Positions 27,012 to 35,423 of a stretch of 64,000 nucleotides of DNA are shown one piece after another. This stretch comes from Promicromonospora panici (GTDB lineage: Bacteria > Actinomycetota > Actinomycetes > Actinomycetales > Cellulomonadaceae). A model generated the notes under the pieces. That model was not told the DNA's origin and searched no databases. It saw nothing but the letters and a program-made list of their open reading frames with translations. The stretch is taken from contig NZ_UWYY01000004.1 in the NCBI RefSeq assembly GCF_900608595.1, positions 248,001 through 312,000 of the forward strand, given 5' to 3'. The translations under genes and the position numbers were made by a program. Numbering within the stretch: the stretch's first letter is position 1; the number at the start of each line of letters is the position of its first letter.

Positions 27012-27395
27012 ATGGCGACCCTCAAGGACGTGGTGTTCGACTGCCGCCACCCCGCCTCCCTGGCGCGGTTCTGGGCAACGGTGATGGACGGCTACGACGT
27101 AGCGCCCTACGACGAGGAGGAGCTGGCGCGCCTGCGCGCCATCGGCGTCGACGACCCCGAGGACGACCCATCCGTCCTGATCGAGGCGCCCGGCGTCGTT
27201 CCACGGCTGTTCTTCAACCGTGTGCCGGAGCCCAAGACGGTGAAGAACCGCGTCCATCTCGACGTGCGCGCCGCCGATCGAGAGGCAGAGGTGGCGCGCC
27301 TGATCGCGGCGGGGGCCAGCGAGGTCGGCCGGCACGAGAACTGGGTGACGATGGCCGACCCCGAGGGCAACGAGTTCTGCGTCTTTCCTGAGTAG
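27012..27395 (+). CDS. VOC-family (glyoxalase-like) protein
   Basis: A 127-residue protein of the vicinal-oxygen-chelate fold (Glyoxalase_6 type). The opening MATLKDVVFDCRHPASLARF and closing MADPEGNEFCVFPE are characteristic of this actinobacterial group, which usually lacks an assigned substrate. ATG 27012 is preferred over the upstream extension from 26940 because the family signature begins at once. It is convergent with the MarR gene. Confidence 0.8.
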   Translation: MATLKDVVFDCRHPASLARFWATVMDGYDVAPYDEEELARLRAIGVDDPEDDPSVLIEAPGVVPRLFFNRVPEPKTVKNRVHLDVRAADREAEVARLIAAGASEVGRHENWVTMADPEGNEFCVFPE

Positions 27396-27442
27396 GGCGC
27401 GGCCGGCCGCAGCGGGGCACGGGAGAGCATGCCCCCGTCGCC

Positions 27443-27910
27443 CTACTCGCCCCGGAGGTCCTGGACAGCGGCTTCCGCGCTCACCCTGCTGGCACTGACA
27501 AACCGCAAAATGGATTTCAGCTCGTCGCCGCTGAACGCGTTGAGGTCATCGCGGGTCCGCTTGGTCAGGCCCTCGTAGTAGCCACTGATCTTCTGCAGCC
27601 CTTCGGGCGTGGCCTCGAGGAGGGCCCGCCGCCGATCGCCGGGATCGGGAACCCGGCGCACGCAGTCCGCTGCCTCCAGCCGGTCGATGGACCGAGACAC
27701 GGATCCGGGGGTGAGGGCCACGCGCTGCGCGACCGCGCCCGCGGTCGTCGGCCCGTTCTGGACGATCGCGTGCAGGCACTGGAAGTCGGTCGGCACGACA
27801 CTCATACGATCAGCGATCAGACCGTTGAGATGGATCATCGTGTTCACCCAGTCGGGCATCACCTCGATGATCTGATCGGCGACCGCCCGCACCTTTGGCT
27901 CCTGCGCCAT
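27443..27910 (-). CDS. MarR-family transcriptional regulator
   Basis: A 155-residue MarR repressor. The winged helix is TTAGAVAQRVALTPGSVSRS followed by the wing VRRVPDPGDRRRALLEATPEG. It is divergent from the MFS exporter at 28028, with a 27-bp palindrome in the gap. Control of that exporter by a small aromatic ligand is the standard arrangement. ATG 27910 was chosen over 27928 because MAQEPKVRAV resembles family N-termini. Confidence 0.88.
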   Translation of the reverse strand: MAQEPKVRAVADQIIEVMPDWVNTMIHLNGLIADRMSVVPTDFQCLHAIVQNGPTTAGAVAQRVALTPGSVSRSIDRLEAADCVRRVPDPGDRRRALLEATPEGLQKISGYYEGLTKRTRDDLNAFSGDELKSILRFVSASRVSAEAAVQDLRGE

Positions 27911-27975
27911 GACCTGCCCTCCGAGCACCGTGAAAGTCAGCCGGCGTTCTGCTATCGTGTGCGCCGCGCAATAAT

Positions 27976-28002
27976 TGCGTCACGCACAGAGTGCGTGACG
28001 CA
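27976..28002. promoter_or_regulatory. 27-bp perfect palindrome, MarR operator
   Basis: TGCGTCACGCAC (27976-27987), AGA and GTGCGTGACGCA (27991-28002). The arms are perfectly complementary over 12 bases. It lies 26 bases before the MFS start in the gap divergent to the marR gene. Confidence 0.75.
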
Positions 28003-28027
28003 CTCACTGTATCAGGGGAGCATCCGC

Positions 28028-29482
28028 ATGCCCGAAACACCGCCGACGACCGCACCGATCTCCGGACAGACCCATCAGCCGATCCGCGGAAGGGCCCGAA
28101 CCCTCGCACTCGTCGCGATCCTGCTGGCGAGCTTCATCGACCTCATGTACGTGACGCTGCTGAACGTCGTCCTGCCCTCGATCGAGCACGACCTGGCGGC
28201 GAGCCCGGCCCAGCTGCAGTGGATGCTCTCGGGTTACACCCTCGCGCTCGCCGTCGGCATCATCTCCGGAGCCCGGCTCGGCGACCTGTACGGACACAAG
28301 CGGGTGTTCGTCATCGGCCTCCTCGGCTTCACGGCGGCCTCCGCGCTGTGTGCCCTGGCCGGCACCGCCGACTGGCTGGTCCTCGCACGAGTCGTACAGG
28401 GACTCTTCGCGGCCGCCATGCTGCCGCAGGTGCTGACCCAGATCCAAGTCATGTACGAGCCTGGCGAACGCGGTGGTCCGATCGCAGCGTTCTCCTCGCT
28501 CTCTGGTATCGCCGCCACCGTCGGTCCTGTGCTCGGGCCGGCCCTGATGACGTGGGACCTCGGCGGCCTGGGCTGGCGACTCGTGTTCTGGCTCAACGTG
28601 CCCGTCGGGATCTTCTGCGCCTTCGCAGCGCTCCGCTATCTGCCCCACAGCCGCGTACCAGGCACCCCGCGGCTGGATCTTGCCGGCGTCGCCCTGTCCG
28701 CGGTGGGCCTGTTCCTGGTGATCTACCCGCTCATCACCGCATCGGACGCCGGGGCCTCGTCGGCAGGGACGGGCGGCTCGCTCGTCGTTGGCGTGATCGT
28801 CCTGGCCCTCTTCGTGTGGCATCAGCGCCGGCGCAAGCAGACGGGGAAGAGCCCTGTGCTGGAGGTCTCGCTGTTCCGCTTCCGTTCGCTCAGCGGAGGG
28901 CTCACGGTGCAGACGCTGTTCTTCGTACCCGTCATGGGCTTCTTCCTCGTCTTCATGCTGTTCCTCCAGGGCGGGCTGGGCCTTACCCCCATGCAGGCCG
29001 GACTCACCATGCTTCCGTGGTCGGTCATGGTCACCGTGTTCGCCATGCTCTCCGCGGTTGTACTCCTCCCCCGGATCGGACGGGTCACGGTGCAGCTCGG
29101 GCTGATCGTGCTCGGCATCGCCTTCGCTCTGATCGCACACGGCGGGACGACGAGCTCGGACGCCGTCACCTGGTGGCCACTGCTGGCCGGGGTCGGAGGG
29201 GCAGGCATGGGCATGGTCGTGGCTCCACTGGCGCAGCTCACCCTCAGCGATGTCCCCGTCGAGGACGCGGGCTCCGGATCCGCCCTGTTCAACACCTTCA
29301 CGCAGCTCGCGGCATCCATCGGGGTCGCCGTCATCGGGCTCGTGTTCTTCACCGAGATCGCGGATGCCGGTCCCGCGGGCGCCGCTATGGCGCGCTCGCT
29401 GTGGCTGGGGATCATCCTCCTGGCCGTCGCACTGGCGGCGACGTTCCTGCTACCGCGGCGCCCCACCCCGCCGCAGACCTGA
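28028..29482 (+). CDS. MFS drug exporter, DHA2 (EmrB/QacA) family
   Basis: A 484-residue, approximately 14-helix proton-driven exporter. Motif A is GARLGDLYGHKRVFVIG after the second helix, and an antiporter-type motif (GIAATVGPVLGPAL) is in helix 5. ATG 28028 has GGGGAG upstream; the open frame extends further left but overlaps the operator and the marR gene. It is likely repressed by the divergent MarR protein. The substrate is unknown. Confidence 0.9.
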   Translation: MPETPPTTAPISGQTHQPIRGRARTLALVAILLASFIDLMYVTLLNVVLPSIEHDLAASPAQLQWMLSGYTLALAVGIISGARLGDLYGHKRVFVIGLLGFTAASALCALAGTADWLVLARVVQGLFAAAMLPQVLTQIQVMYEPGERGGPIAAFSSLSGIAATVGPVLGPALMTWDLGGLGWRLVFWLNVPVGIFCAFAALRYLPHSRVPGTPRLDLAGVALSAVGLFLVIYPLITASDAGASSAGTGGSLVVGVIVLALFVWHQRRRKQTGKSPVLEVSLFRFRSLSGGLTVQTLFFVPVMGFFLVFMLFLQGGLGLTPMQAGLTMLPWSVMVTVFAMLSAVVLLPRIGRVTVQLGLIVLGIAFALIAHGGTTSSDAVTWWPLLAGVGGAGMGMVVAPLAQLTLSDVPVEDAGSGSALFNTFTQLAASIGVAVIGLVFFTEIADAGPAGAAMARSLWLGIILLAVALAATFLLPRRPTPPQT

Positions 29483-29488
29483 CCGCAC

Positions 29489-29530
29489 GCCTGTGGCCGC
29501 CACGGCGGATGTGCCGTGGCGGTCTCAGGC
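29489..29530. terminator. Convergent terminator between MFS and HNH genes
   Basis: CCGCCACGGC (29497-29506) pairs perfectly with GCCGTGGCGG (29513-29522), with outer GCCTG/CAGGC pairing. It fills the gap between the two stop codons. Confidence 0.7.
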
Positions 29531-29538
29531 TTGCCGGA

Positions 29539-31079
29539 TCAGGTCCAGGCCAGGTCGGCGCGCGAAGGGCGCGCTCGTGCCCGACGCCGACGCGGCCGCC
29601 CTCTGGGACGCGCGATCGCCCCTGGCGCTGCCAGGCAGCTCAGAGTGCCGCGCTCATCGCGGGCCTGGCCCCTACGGACCGGGCGTGGCGGCTCTGGCAG
29701 CACCGACAGGTACTCGTGCCCGGTCGGCGTTACGGTGGCCACGACATGCCGGCCGTCGGCAGCCGGGTGATCCGGCGGCAGCACGGCCTGCGACCAGCCG
29801 GGCGCCTGCTTGGCGTGATTGCAGCGCACGCACAGGCCCTGCCCGTTGGCCAGGCTCGTGGGCCCGCCGTCGCCGTGCGGAACGACATGGTCGGCATGCC
29901 GCACGGGCGCATCGCAGTACTGAGTGGCACACACGCCCTGCTGCCGAGCCCGCAGCAGGTTCAGGATGCCGTCCGGGAAGAACCGCGAGGTGCTCGTCGT
30001 AGCCAGCAGCCGCCCCTGCGGATCCACGTAGATCGCGCGCAGCCATGCGGTGTCCGCGTCCATACCCGCCGCGACCAGCTCTCGAGCCACCTGCGCGGGC
30101 ACGGCGCCGACTCCGGCGGCGGAACCCTCCAGGAGCACTCCCGGTGCCGGCCCACCGGCGAGCAACGTCTCGTCCGACACCAACAGGTTCACCGTGACCG
30201 GCACCTGGTCGGCCTCCTCCCGGCCGGTGACTCGCTCGATCAGCGCGTCGGCCATGATCTGCCCGCCGGACCGCGGGTCACCTGTGCCCTTCACGGCGTC
30301 AGCGTGGGCCTTGAGCTGGGCGTAGGCCTGGATGCCCTGCTTCATCGGGACCAGCGCGGTCAGGTACACCATCAGGTTCGGCGCCGGGCGGACGCTCACG
30401 CACCGCTCGCTCTCAGCCTTTGCCAGGCGCTTCACGCATGCGTGCACGTCGAGCCTCGACGCCAGCTCCTTGACTCGTGCGGTCAGCCGCTTGCCACCCA
30501 GCCCGTTCAGCGACTCCAGGTCGCCGCACACCTGCTCGTCGATCAGCGCGCGATGCTCCGCGCTCAGGTGCGACGTTTCCCGGACCATGATCCTGGCCCG
30601 CCACTCGCTCAACGCCCCGGCGCGCAGCGCCTCGAACGTCCACGGCATCTGCTGGACCCACACCCGGGCGTCCCCCAGGAACGAGGCACCGGCATTCGGC
30701 GACTGCCCATCGCCGCCCCAACCTGGGACGGCACTCCACGCCCGCGGCGCTCCTTGCGGATCCCCTGCTTCTCCTCCGACGCCCTGGTCGCCTCGTCCAG
30801 CGCCACGGCGACCCGCGCCTGAACGGCAGCCGCCGTGTGCTTGACCTTCTCCACCTCGCCCAGCAGATCTACCCACGCCGTTAGCGTCTCCTTCGACACC
30901 GCAGCCGCCGTGTCGGTGGCTCCGGGCAGAATGCCCTCGGCAAGCACGTCGCGCAGCCCAGCCACGACCTGCGCGTCCAGCACTGGCCGGCCGCCGTCGG
31001 CCGCACCACCGCCGCCGGGCAGCGCAGCTGAGGCAGACATCCCGCATTCCTCACCACCAACACTCGTCAACCCTGTCAT
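29539..31079 (-). pseudogene. DUF222/13E12-type HNH endonuclease, frameshifted
   Basis: Two minus-strand frames together make one DUF222-HNH protein of about 500 residues. The first runs from 31079 (or ATG 31040) to RKERRGRGVPSQVGAAMG. The second resumes near 30705 as SPNAGASFLGDARVWVQQMP and carries the HNH motif (HADHVVPHGDGGPTSLANGQ, then GLCVRCNHAK). A small deletion near 30700-30710 seems to have broken the frame. These are repetitive, often SOS-linked genes of actinobacteria. A sequencing error would restore a normal gene. Confidence 0.7.
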
Positions 31080-31090
31080 GACATTATCTT

Positions 31091-31112
31091 ATCGAACAAC
31101 AGTCCGTTCGAT
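31091..31112. promoter_or_regulatory. LexA-like palindrome with expanded spacer
   Basis: ATCGAAC (31091-31097) and GTTCGAT (31106-31112) are perfect arms just upstream of the HNH gene. The actinobacterial SOS box is CGAAC-N4-GTTCG; here the spacer is 8, so LexA binding is doubtful. Confidence 0.35.
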
Positions 31113-31209
31113 CGGCCCGAACTCCTAATCTGTGGATAGACCAGAGCGGGCACCAGCCAGGCCTGGACAACCCGCACCACGCGGATGTCGAAGGGTGGCC
31201 CAACGCCGG

Positions 31210-32460
31210 TCAGACCGCGCAGTACTTCTCCGAGTAGTCGCCGAACGCCGCCCCGACCCCGGCCGCCGTCAGCCCGTACCGGGACAGCTCGTACTCGTGC
31301 GAACGCCCCGCACCGGCACGCGCCAGGACGGCGTCGAGGTTTCCGGCGTCACGATCGGTCCAGGTCGCGCCGATCCGGTCGTAGAGCTCCGGCATGCGTG
31401 CGTGCGGTTCCGCGGCGAGCCAGGCATACGGGACATCGACGAACCGCACGCCCTGAGCCGCGGCCCGCGCCGCACGCGCCTGCTCGACGGCCGATGCCTG
31501 GAGCTCCAGCCACGTCCGGCCGATGGCGTGCGGGTCGGGGCGCCGGACGTGGAGAGCTTGGGTGGTCTCCACCATGGAGCACACGGACCCGATCGCCGCG
31601 GCCGGGTCCCGGTGCGTCCACACGATCGTCGCACCGGGGAACACCGCCAGGATCTCCGGAAGATGAGCGAGGTGCATGGGCGACTTGAGGATCCACCGCC
31701 TGCGTGCGCGGCCGTACTGGAGAACCTGGACGGCGCGCCTGAGGTACACGTAGTCCGGGAGATAGTCCCGGTCGCGCTGCCAGTGGTTGTAGTCGGGCAT
31801 GTCGGCCCGGGCCAGGTGCGAGCTCCCGTGGGGCAGCAGGTAGTTGCACTCGTCCGGCTTCTCGGCGTCGAGCGGGTGGATCACCCGGAACGCGGGGGCC
31901 AGCCGCATGAAGGCGCGAGCCATCTTCCGCGTGTCCTCGATGTGGGCCCGCGCGGCGCCCTCGCCGCGGTCGATGTCGGTGAACAGCAGCTCCCACAGGG
32001 CGGGGCCGCGATGGCCCGCCGAACCGGCGAGGATGTTGTGCGCCAGGGTCGTCGCCGTCCTCGGCAGGCCCGTGATGATCACGGGGTCCTCGATCGGCTC
32101 GTCCTCGATCTCAGGGGTCTGGCGGATCAGGCGGTCTATCCGGAGCCGGTTCTCCAGCCGAACGCCGATGTCGGAGACCACGCTCTGCCAGCCCATCGGG
32201 CTCAGCCCCGGGCACGAGGCGAACGAGTGCAGGAGGAAGCGGAGGTCGTCGACGAACTCCAGGGCCGTCGCCGCATCAGCCCTCGTCTTCCGCTCTGCCT
32301 TGGCGACGAGCGCGTCGAACGTGCGGTCAGGTGTCCGCATCCCGGCGGTCGTCGGTCGCAGCAGTACATTCAGCGCGCTCGTGACGAGCGAGGTGCGTCG
32401 CACGGCGACTCCTCCGGGGAGAGCGGCCAAGCGGGCCGGTTTGGACTTTTTGTCCACCAT
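31210..32460 (-). CDS. Sulfotransferase-family protein
   Basis: A 416-residue protein of the PF13469 sulfotransferase family. The 5'-phosphosulfate loop is VIITGLPRTATTLAHNILAG near residue 130, and the 3'-phosphate segment is ILKSPMHLAHLPEILAVFPG to WTHRDPAAAIGSVCSM. These would transfer sulfate from PAPS to a hydroxyl acceptor. Mycobacterial relatives act on lipids or carbohydrates; the acceptor here is unknown. It stands alone on the minus strand with a likely GTG start. Confidence 0.85.
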   Translation of the reverse strand: MVDKKSKPARLAALPGGVAVRRTSLVTSALNVLLRPTTAGMRTPDRTFDALVAKAERKTRADAATALEFVDDLRFLLHSFASCPGLSPMGWQSVVSDIGVRLENRLRIDRLIRQTPEIEDEPIEDPVIITGLPRTATTLAHNILAGSAGHRGPALWELLFTDIDRGEGAARAHIEDTRKMARAFMRLAPAFRVIHPLDAEKPDECNYLLPHGSSHLARADMPDYNHWQRDRDYLPDYVYLRRAVQVLQYGRARRRWILKSPMHLAHLPEILAVFPGATIVWTHRDPAAAIGSVCSMVETTQALHVRRPDPHAIGRTWLELQASAVEQARAARAAAQGVRFVDVPYAWLAAEPHARMPELYDRIGATWTDRDAGNLDAVLARAGAGRSHEYELSRYGLTAAGVGAAFGDYSEKYCAV

Positions 32461-32490
32461 AGGTCGGCCAGAACGCTCGGTCGAGGAATC

Positions 32491-33027
32491 TCATCCGGAG
32501 CGCTGGACGAGCCCGCGCAGGATCTCCCGCCCCGCCGGCCAGGCGCCCAGGCCGCTCGTGTCGTTCACATGACCGGCCGCGCCGATCCCGACGGTTTCGG
32601 CACCCCACCCGGCGGCAATGTCTCTAGTCCAGCCGGCGGTCGCATACGGGTCGTCCTCCGAGACGACGATGGTGACCGGGACCGGCAGCCGACGTCGGTC
32701 GACCCCGAAGCCGCCCGCCGTGGCCGCCGCCGGGAACGCGGGGCCCGACGGGTCCGGGACGGCCACGAGCAACGCGCCGCCGACCACCCCGGTCCCGCGC
32801 CCGGCGAGCCACGAGGCAGCGGTGAGGCAGCCGAGGCTGTGCGCCACGAGGAACACCGGCCCCTCCCCGTCCGACACGACGCGGCCCAGCGCGTCGGCCC
32901 AGTCCCGGGCGTCGGGCTCCTCCCAGGAGGCGGGCCGGAACCTGGTGGCGGGCAGCTCCGGCTCCCAGTACGTCTGCCAGTGTTCCGCCCCGGAGCCGCC
33001 GTAGCCCGGCACTGTCACGTACCTCAA
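32491..33027 (-). CDS. RBBP9/YdeN-family serine hydrolase
   Basis: A 178-residue small alpha/beta hydrolase. It opens with VTVPGYGGSGAEHWQTYWE. The nucleophile elbow is VAHSLGCLTA (AHSLG), the acid is in VSEDDPYAT, and the His is in AAGHVNDTSGLGAWPAG. All are hallmarks of the RBBP9/YdeN group. The TTG start overlaps the upstream stop (TTGA), so it is coupled to the amidotransferase-like gene; GTG 33018 is an alternative. The substrate is unknown. Confidence 0.82.
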   Translation of the reverse strand: MRYVTVPGYGGSGAEHWQTYWEPELPATRFRPASWEEPDARDWADALGRVVSDGEGPVFLVAHSLGCLTAASWLAGRGTGVVGGALLVAVPDPSGPAFPAAATAGGFGVDRRRLPVPVTIVVSEDDPYATAGWTRDIAAGWGAETVGIGAAGHVNDTSGLGAWPAGREILRGLVQRSG

Positions 33028-33755
33028 CGGCCGGCCCTGGCCTCGACGCGCATGGTGCGGCGCAGGGCCGCCCGCTCGCGGGCCGCAGCCACGAACGCGT
33101 CGATGACGGGATGCGGCTGCGCGTCCGCCAGCTCGGGCTGGAACGCCGTGCCCAGCCAGAACGCGTCCCCGGGCAGCTCGACGACTCGCGGCTCGCCCTC
33201 GGGGCTGGATCCCGACACGACGAGACCCGCCGCCACCAGAGGTTCGGCATCCACCGCGGTCAGCCCGAACGAGCAGTGGAAGCGCTCGAAGCTCTGCTCA
33301 CCGAGCGCTGCGGCCGCCCGGCTGCCGGGCACGACGTTGACCTGCCCGCTACGGCCCTTGAGCGAGCACGACAGCTCGGTGATGAGCGCCGTCGATTCCG
33401 GGATACCGCCCGCCTCGCCCGCGGCCGAGCTCTCCGCGTGCTGCGCCGCGAGGCCGACGACGTGGCGCGCGAACTCCAGCACCATGTGCTGGTAGCCGCC
33501 GCACGTGCCGAGCAGCGGCGTCCCGCCCGTCCGCGCGGCGCGGATCGTCTCGACGACCCGCTCCTCGTCCGCGTACGGGGAACCGGGGACCACCCAGACG
33601 CCGTCGAACGCCGTCGCCTCGGCGGGGACGAGGTCCGCGGTCGTGAGCCAGTGCAGGTCGACGTCGGCATACCGGGGGGCGATCTGCGGGATCCGTTCGT
33701 GGGCCCGGACCGCCGTCGAGCGGTCCCCGACCAGTGCGATGCGTGTGGGGTTCAT
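33024..33755 (-). CDS. CTP-synthase C-terminal-like class I glutamine amidotransferase
   Basis: A 243-residue stand-alone glutaminase-like domain related to the C-terminal half of CTP synthase. The nucleophile Cys is in GTCGGYQHMVLEFAR and the His/Glu pair is in GTAFQPELADAQPHPVI (FQPE). It carries no synthetase domain. ATG 33755 is chosen over 33776. It is divergent from the LysR gene, which may regulate it. The physiological role of this protein group is not well established. Confidence 0.8.
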   Translation of the reverse strand: MNPTRIALVGDRSTAVRAHERIPQIAPRYADVDLHWLTTADLVPAEATAFDGVWVVPGSPYADEERVVETIRAARTGGTPLLGTCGGYQHMVLEFARHVVGLAAQHAESSAAGEAGGIPESTALITELSCSLKGRSGQVNVVPGSRAAAALGEQSFERFHCSFGLTAVDAEPLVAAGLVVSGSSPEGEPRVVELPGDAFWLGTAFQPELADAQPHPVIDAFVAAARERAALRRTMRVEARAGR

Positions 33756-33859
33756 GCGCTCATGCTGGGCCGCCACAACGCATCACGTCCAACGATGAAT
33801 GGCGATGCGTGGATCGGGATCACTTATACCCGGACGCTCGGGCGGGAGATACTCGCCCC

Positions 33860-34714
33860 GTGGACACCCGCGCCCTGCTCAGCCTGGCCACGGTCGCCGA
33901 GACCGGTTCGTTCTCCCGCGCCGCGAGCGCCCTGGGGTTCACCCAGTCGGCGGTCTCCCAGCACGTCGCCGGCCTCGAGCGGACGGCGGGGACGCCGCTC
34001 CTCACCCGGCGCCCGACGGTGGCCCCGACGTCGGCCGGACGGGAGTTCCTCCGGCACGCCCGGCAGATCCTGGCGCACGAGCAGGCCGCACGGGCGGCCG
34101 TGGCCCGGGTCACCGGGCGCGACCAGGACACGCCGGTCTCGGTGGCGGTCACGCCGGCCACCGAGCATCTGCTTCCGGTGGCCGGCCGGCTCGCCGCTGT
34201 CATGGTGGACGACGCCGCCGCGGCCGCCGCCGCCCTCACGTCCGGCCGCGCCGACGTGGCCGTCGTCGACGGCGTCGCCGCACCGCGCGACCCGTTGCCC
34301 GGCTCGGGTCCGGATCTCGTCGTCCGGGTGGTGGCGGAGGCACCGATCGGCGTACTCCTGCCGGTCGGCCACCCGCTGGCGGGACGGCCGGGTCTCGACC
34401 TGGCCTCCCTCACCGACGCGCGGTGGCTCGACACGGCACGGACCACCTGCTCGACGTCGGAACTGTCGTCAGCGGCCCGGCTGGGCCTGCGGCTGGGCGC
34501 CGCCTACAGCGGGACCTCGGCGGGCACGGTGGCAGTGCTCGTCCGCGCGGGCCATGGCCTGCACGCCGCACCGGCGGACCTCGTCCCGCCCGACGGCCTC
34601 GCGATCGTGCCGCTCACGGCCCCGCGGCTGGTGCACCGGACCGAGGTGCGCGTCCACGCGTCACCGCGGGCTGCGGTGCTCGCACTGGCCGACGCCGTGG
34701 GGGCGGCCCGCTGA
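33860..34714 (+). CDS. LysR-family transcriptional regulator
   Basis: A 284-residue regulator with the N-terminal HTH (ALLSLATVAETGSFSRAASA, LGFTQSAVSQHVAGLE) and a periplasmic-binding-protein-like effector domain. GTG 33860 is favoured because the HTH begins four residues later. It is transcribed away from the amidotransferase/hydrolase pair. The 104-bp gap contains ACGCATC and GATGCGT arms near 33778-33812. An activator role toward the divergent pair is usual for LysR, but inferred. Confidence 0.87.
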   Translation: MDTRALLSLATVAETGSFSRAASALGFTQSAVSQHVAGLERTAGTPLLTRRPTVAPTSAGREFLRHARQILAHEQAARAAVARVTGRDQDTPVSVAVTPATEHLLPVAGRLAAVMVDDAAAAAAALTSGRADVAVVDGVAAPRDPLPGSGPDLVVRVVAEAPIGVLLPVGHPLAGRPGLDLASLTDARWLDTARTTCSTSELSSAARLGLRLGAAYSGTSAGTVAVLVRAGHGLHAAPADLVPPDGLAIVPLTAPRLVHRTEVRVHASPRAAVLALADAVGAAR

Positions 34715-34729
34715 GCGGCGCGGGTCGGT

Positions 34730-35359
34730 CTACGAGGACGCCGGACCGGCGACCGGCTGCCGGAGGATGGTCCGCTGCTTCTCGGGCGCGACCTTGCGGA
34801 AGTCGCTGAGGTAGATCTCGTGGTGCCTGCCGGTCCTGCGCAGCCCGTTGTCCGGGATGAACTCGTCGTGCATGCGAGCGAGCGCGTCCGCCTCCGCGTC
34901 GAAGGAGCCGACGTGCAGCGTCTGCACGGACAGCCCCTCGGACAGCGGCTCCAGACGGACGTCGTCGAGGCGAGCAGGCTTGCGCTTCCCCCGGACCTGC
35001 TCCACGGCGGCTGCGAAGATCCCCTGGTCGATCCAGTCCGGCTGCATGACCATCAGGGTCCAGTCCCACCGCGACTTGTCGCGCGCCACCGTGAAGGAGT
35101 CCATGTCCTCGGCCCACCACAGCCCTTCCAGGGGCATGACGACGTAGTCGCGGCCCAGCTCGCGCTTGCTGGCGAACTTCAGCGTGTAAGCCACGGGGTA
35201 GAGCGCCTCGACGGCCTCGGCGAAGTTCGGCGAGGTGTTCGGATCCCCGTGCCCGTCGACCATGAGGTACTGCAGGTCGGGGACGTCGACCACGCGAAAC
35301 TTGCCCTTCTTCGCCTGGTAGGCGTCGAGACTCTTCTTGAGATCGGTCTTGTCTGCCAT
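34730..35359 (-). CDS. GyrI-like small-molecule-binding protein
   Basis: A 209-residue protein of the GyrI-like/SHSP2 superfamily (PF06445). It begins MADKTDLKKSLDAYQAKKGK, followed by VDVPDLQYLMVDGHGDPNTS and ends HHEIYLSDFRKVAPEK, the usual GyrI-like ending. Members bind hydrophobic ligands and some hydrolyse cyclopropanoids. The role here is unknown. It is convergent with lysR and lies 64 bases after the phosphoribosyltransferase fusion gene. Confidence 0.8.
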   Translation of the reverse strand: MADKTDLKKSLDAYQAKKGKFRVVDVPDLQYLMVDGHGDPNTSPNFAEAVEALYPVAYTLKFASKRELGRDYVVMPLEGLWWAEDMDSFTVARDKSRWDWTLMVMQPDWIDQGIFAAAVEQVRGKRKPARLDDVRLEPLSEGLSVQTLHVGSFDAEADALARMHDEFIPDNGLRRTGRHHEIYLSDFRKVAPEKQRTILRQPVAGPASS

Positions 35360-35423
35360 CGGCCACCTGGGCTCGGCCCGCGAGCCACACCTCTCTGCGT
35401 TCGGGAGGCCCACAGGCTATCGG

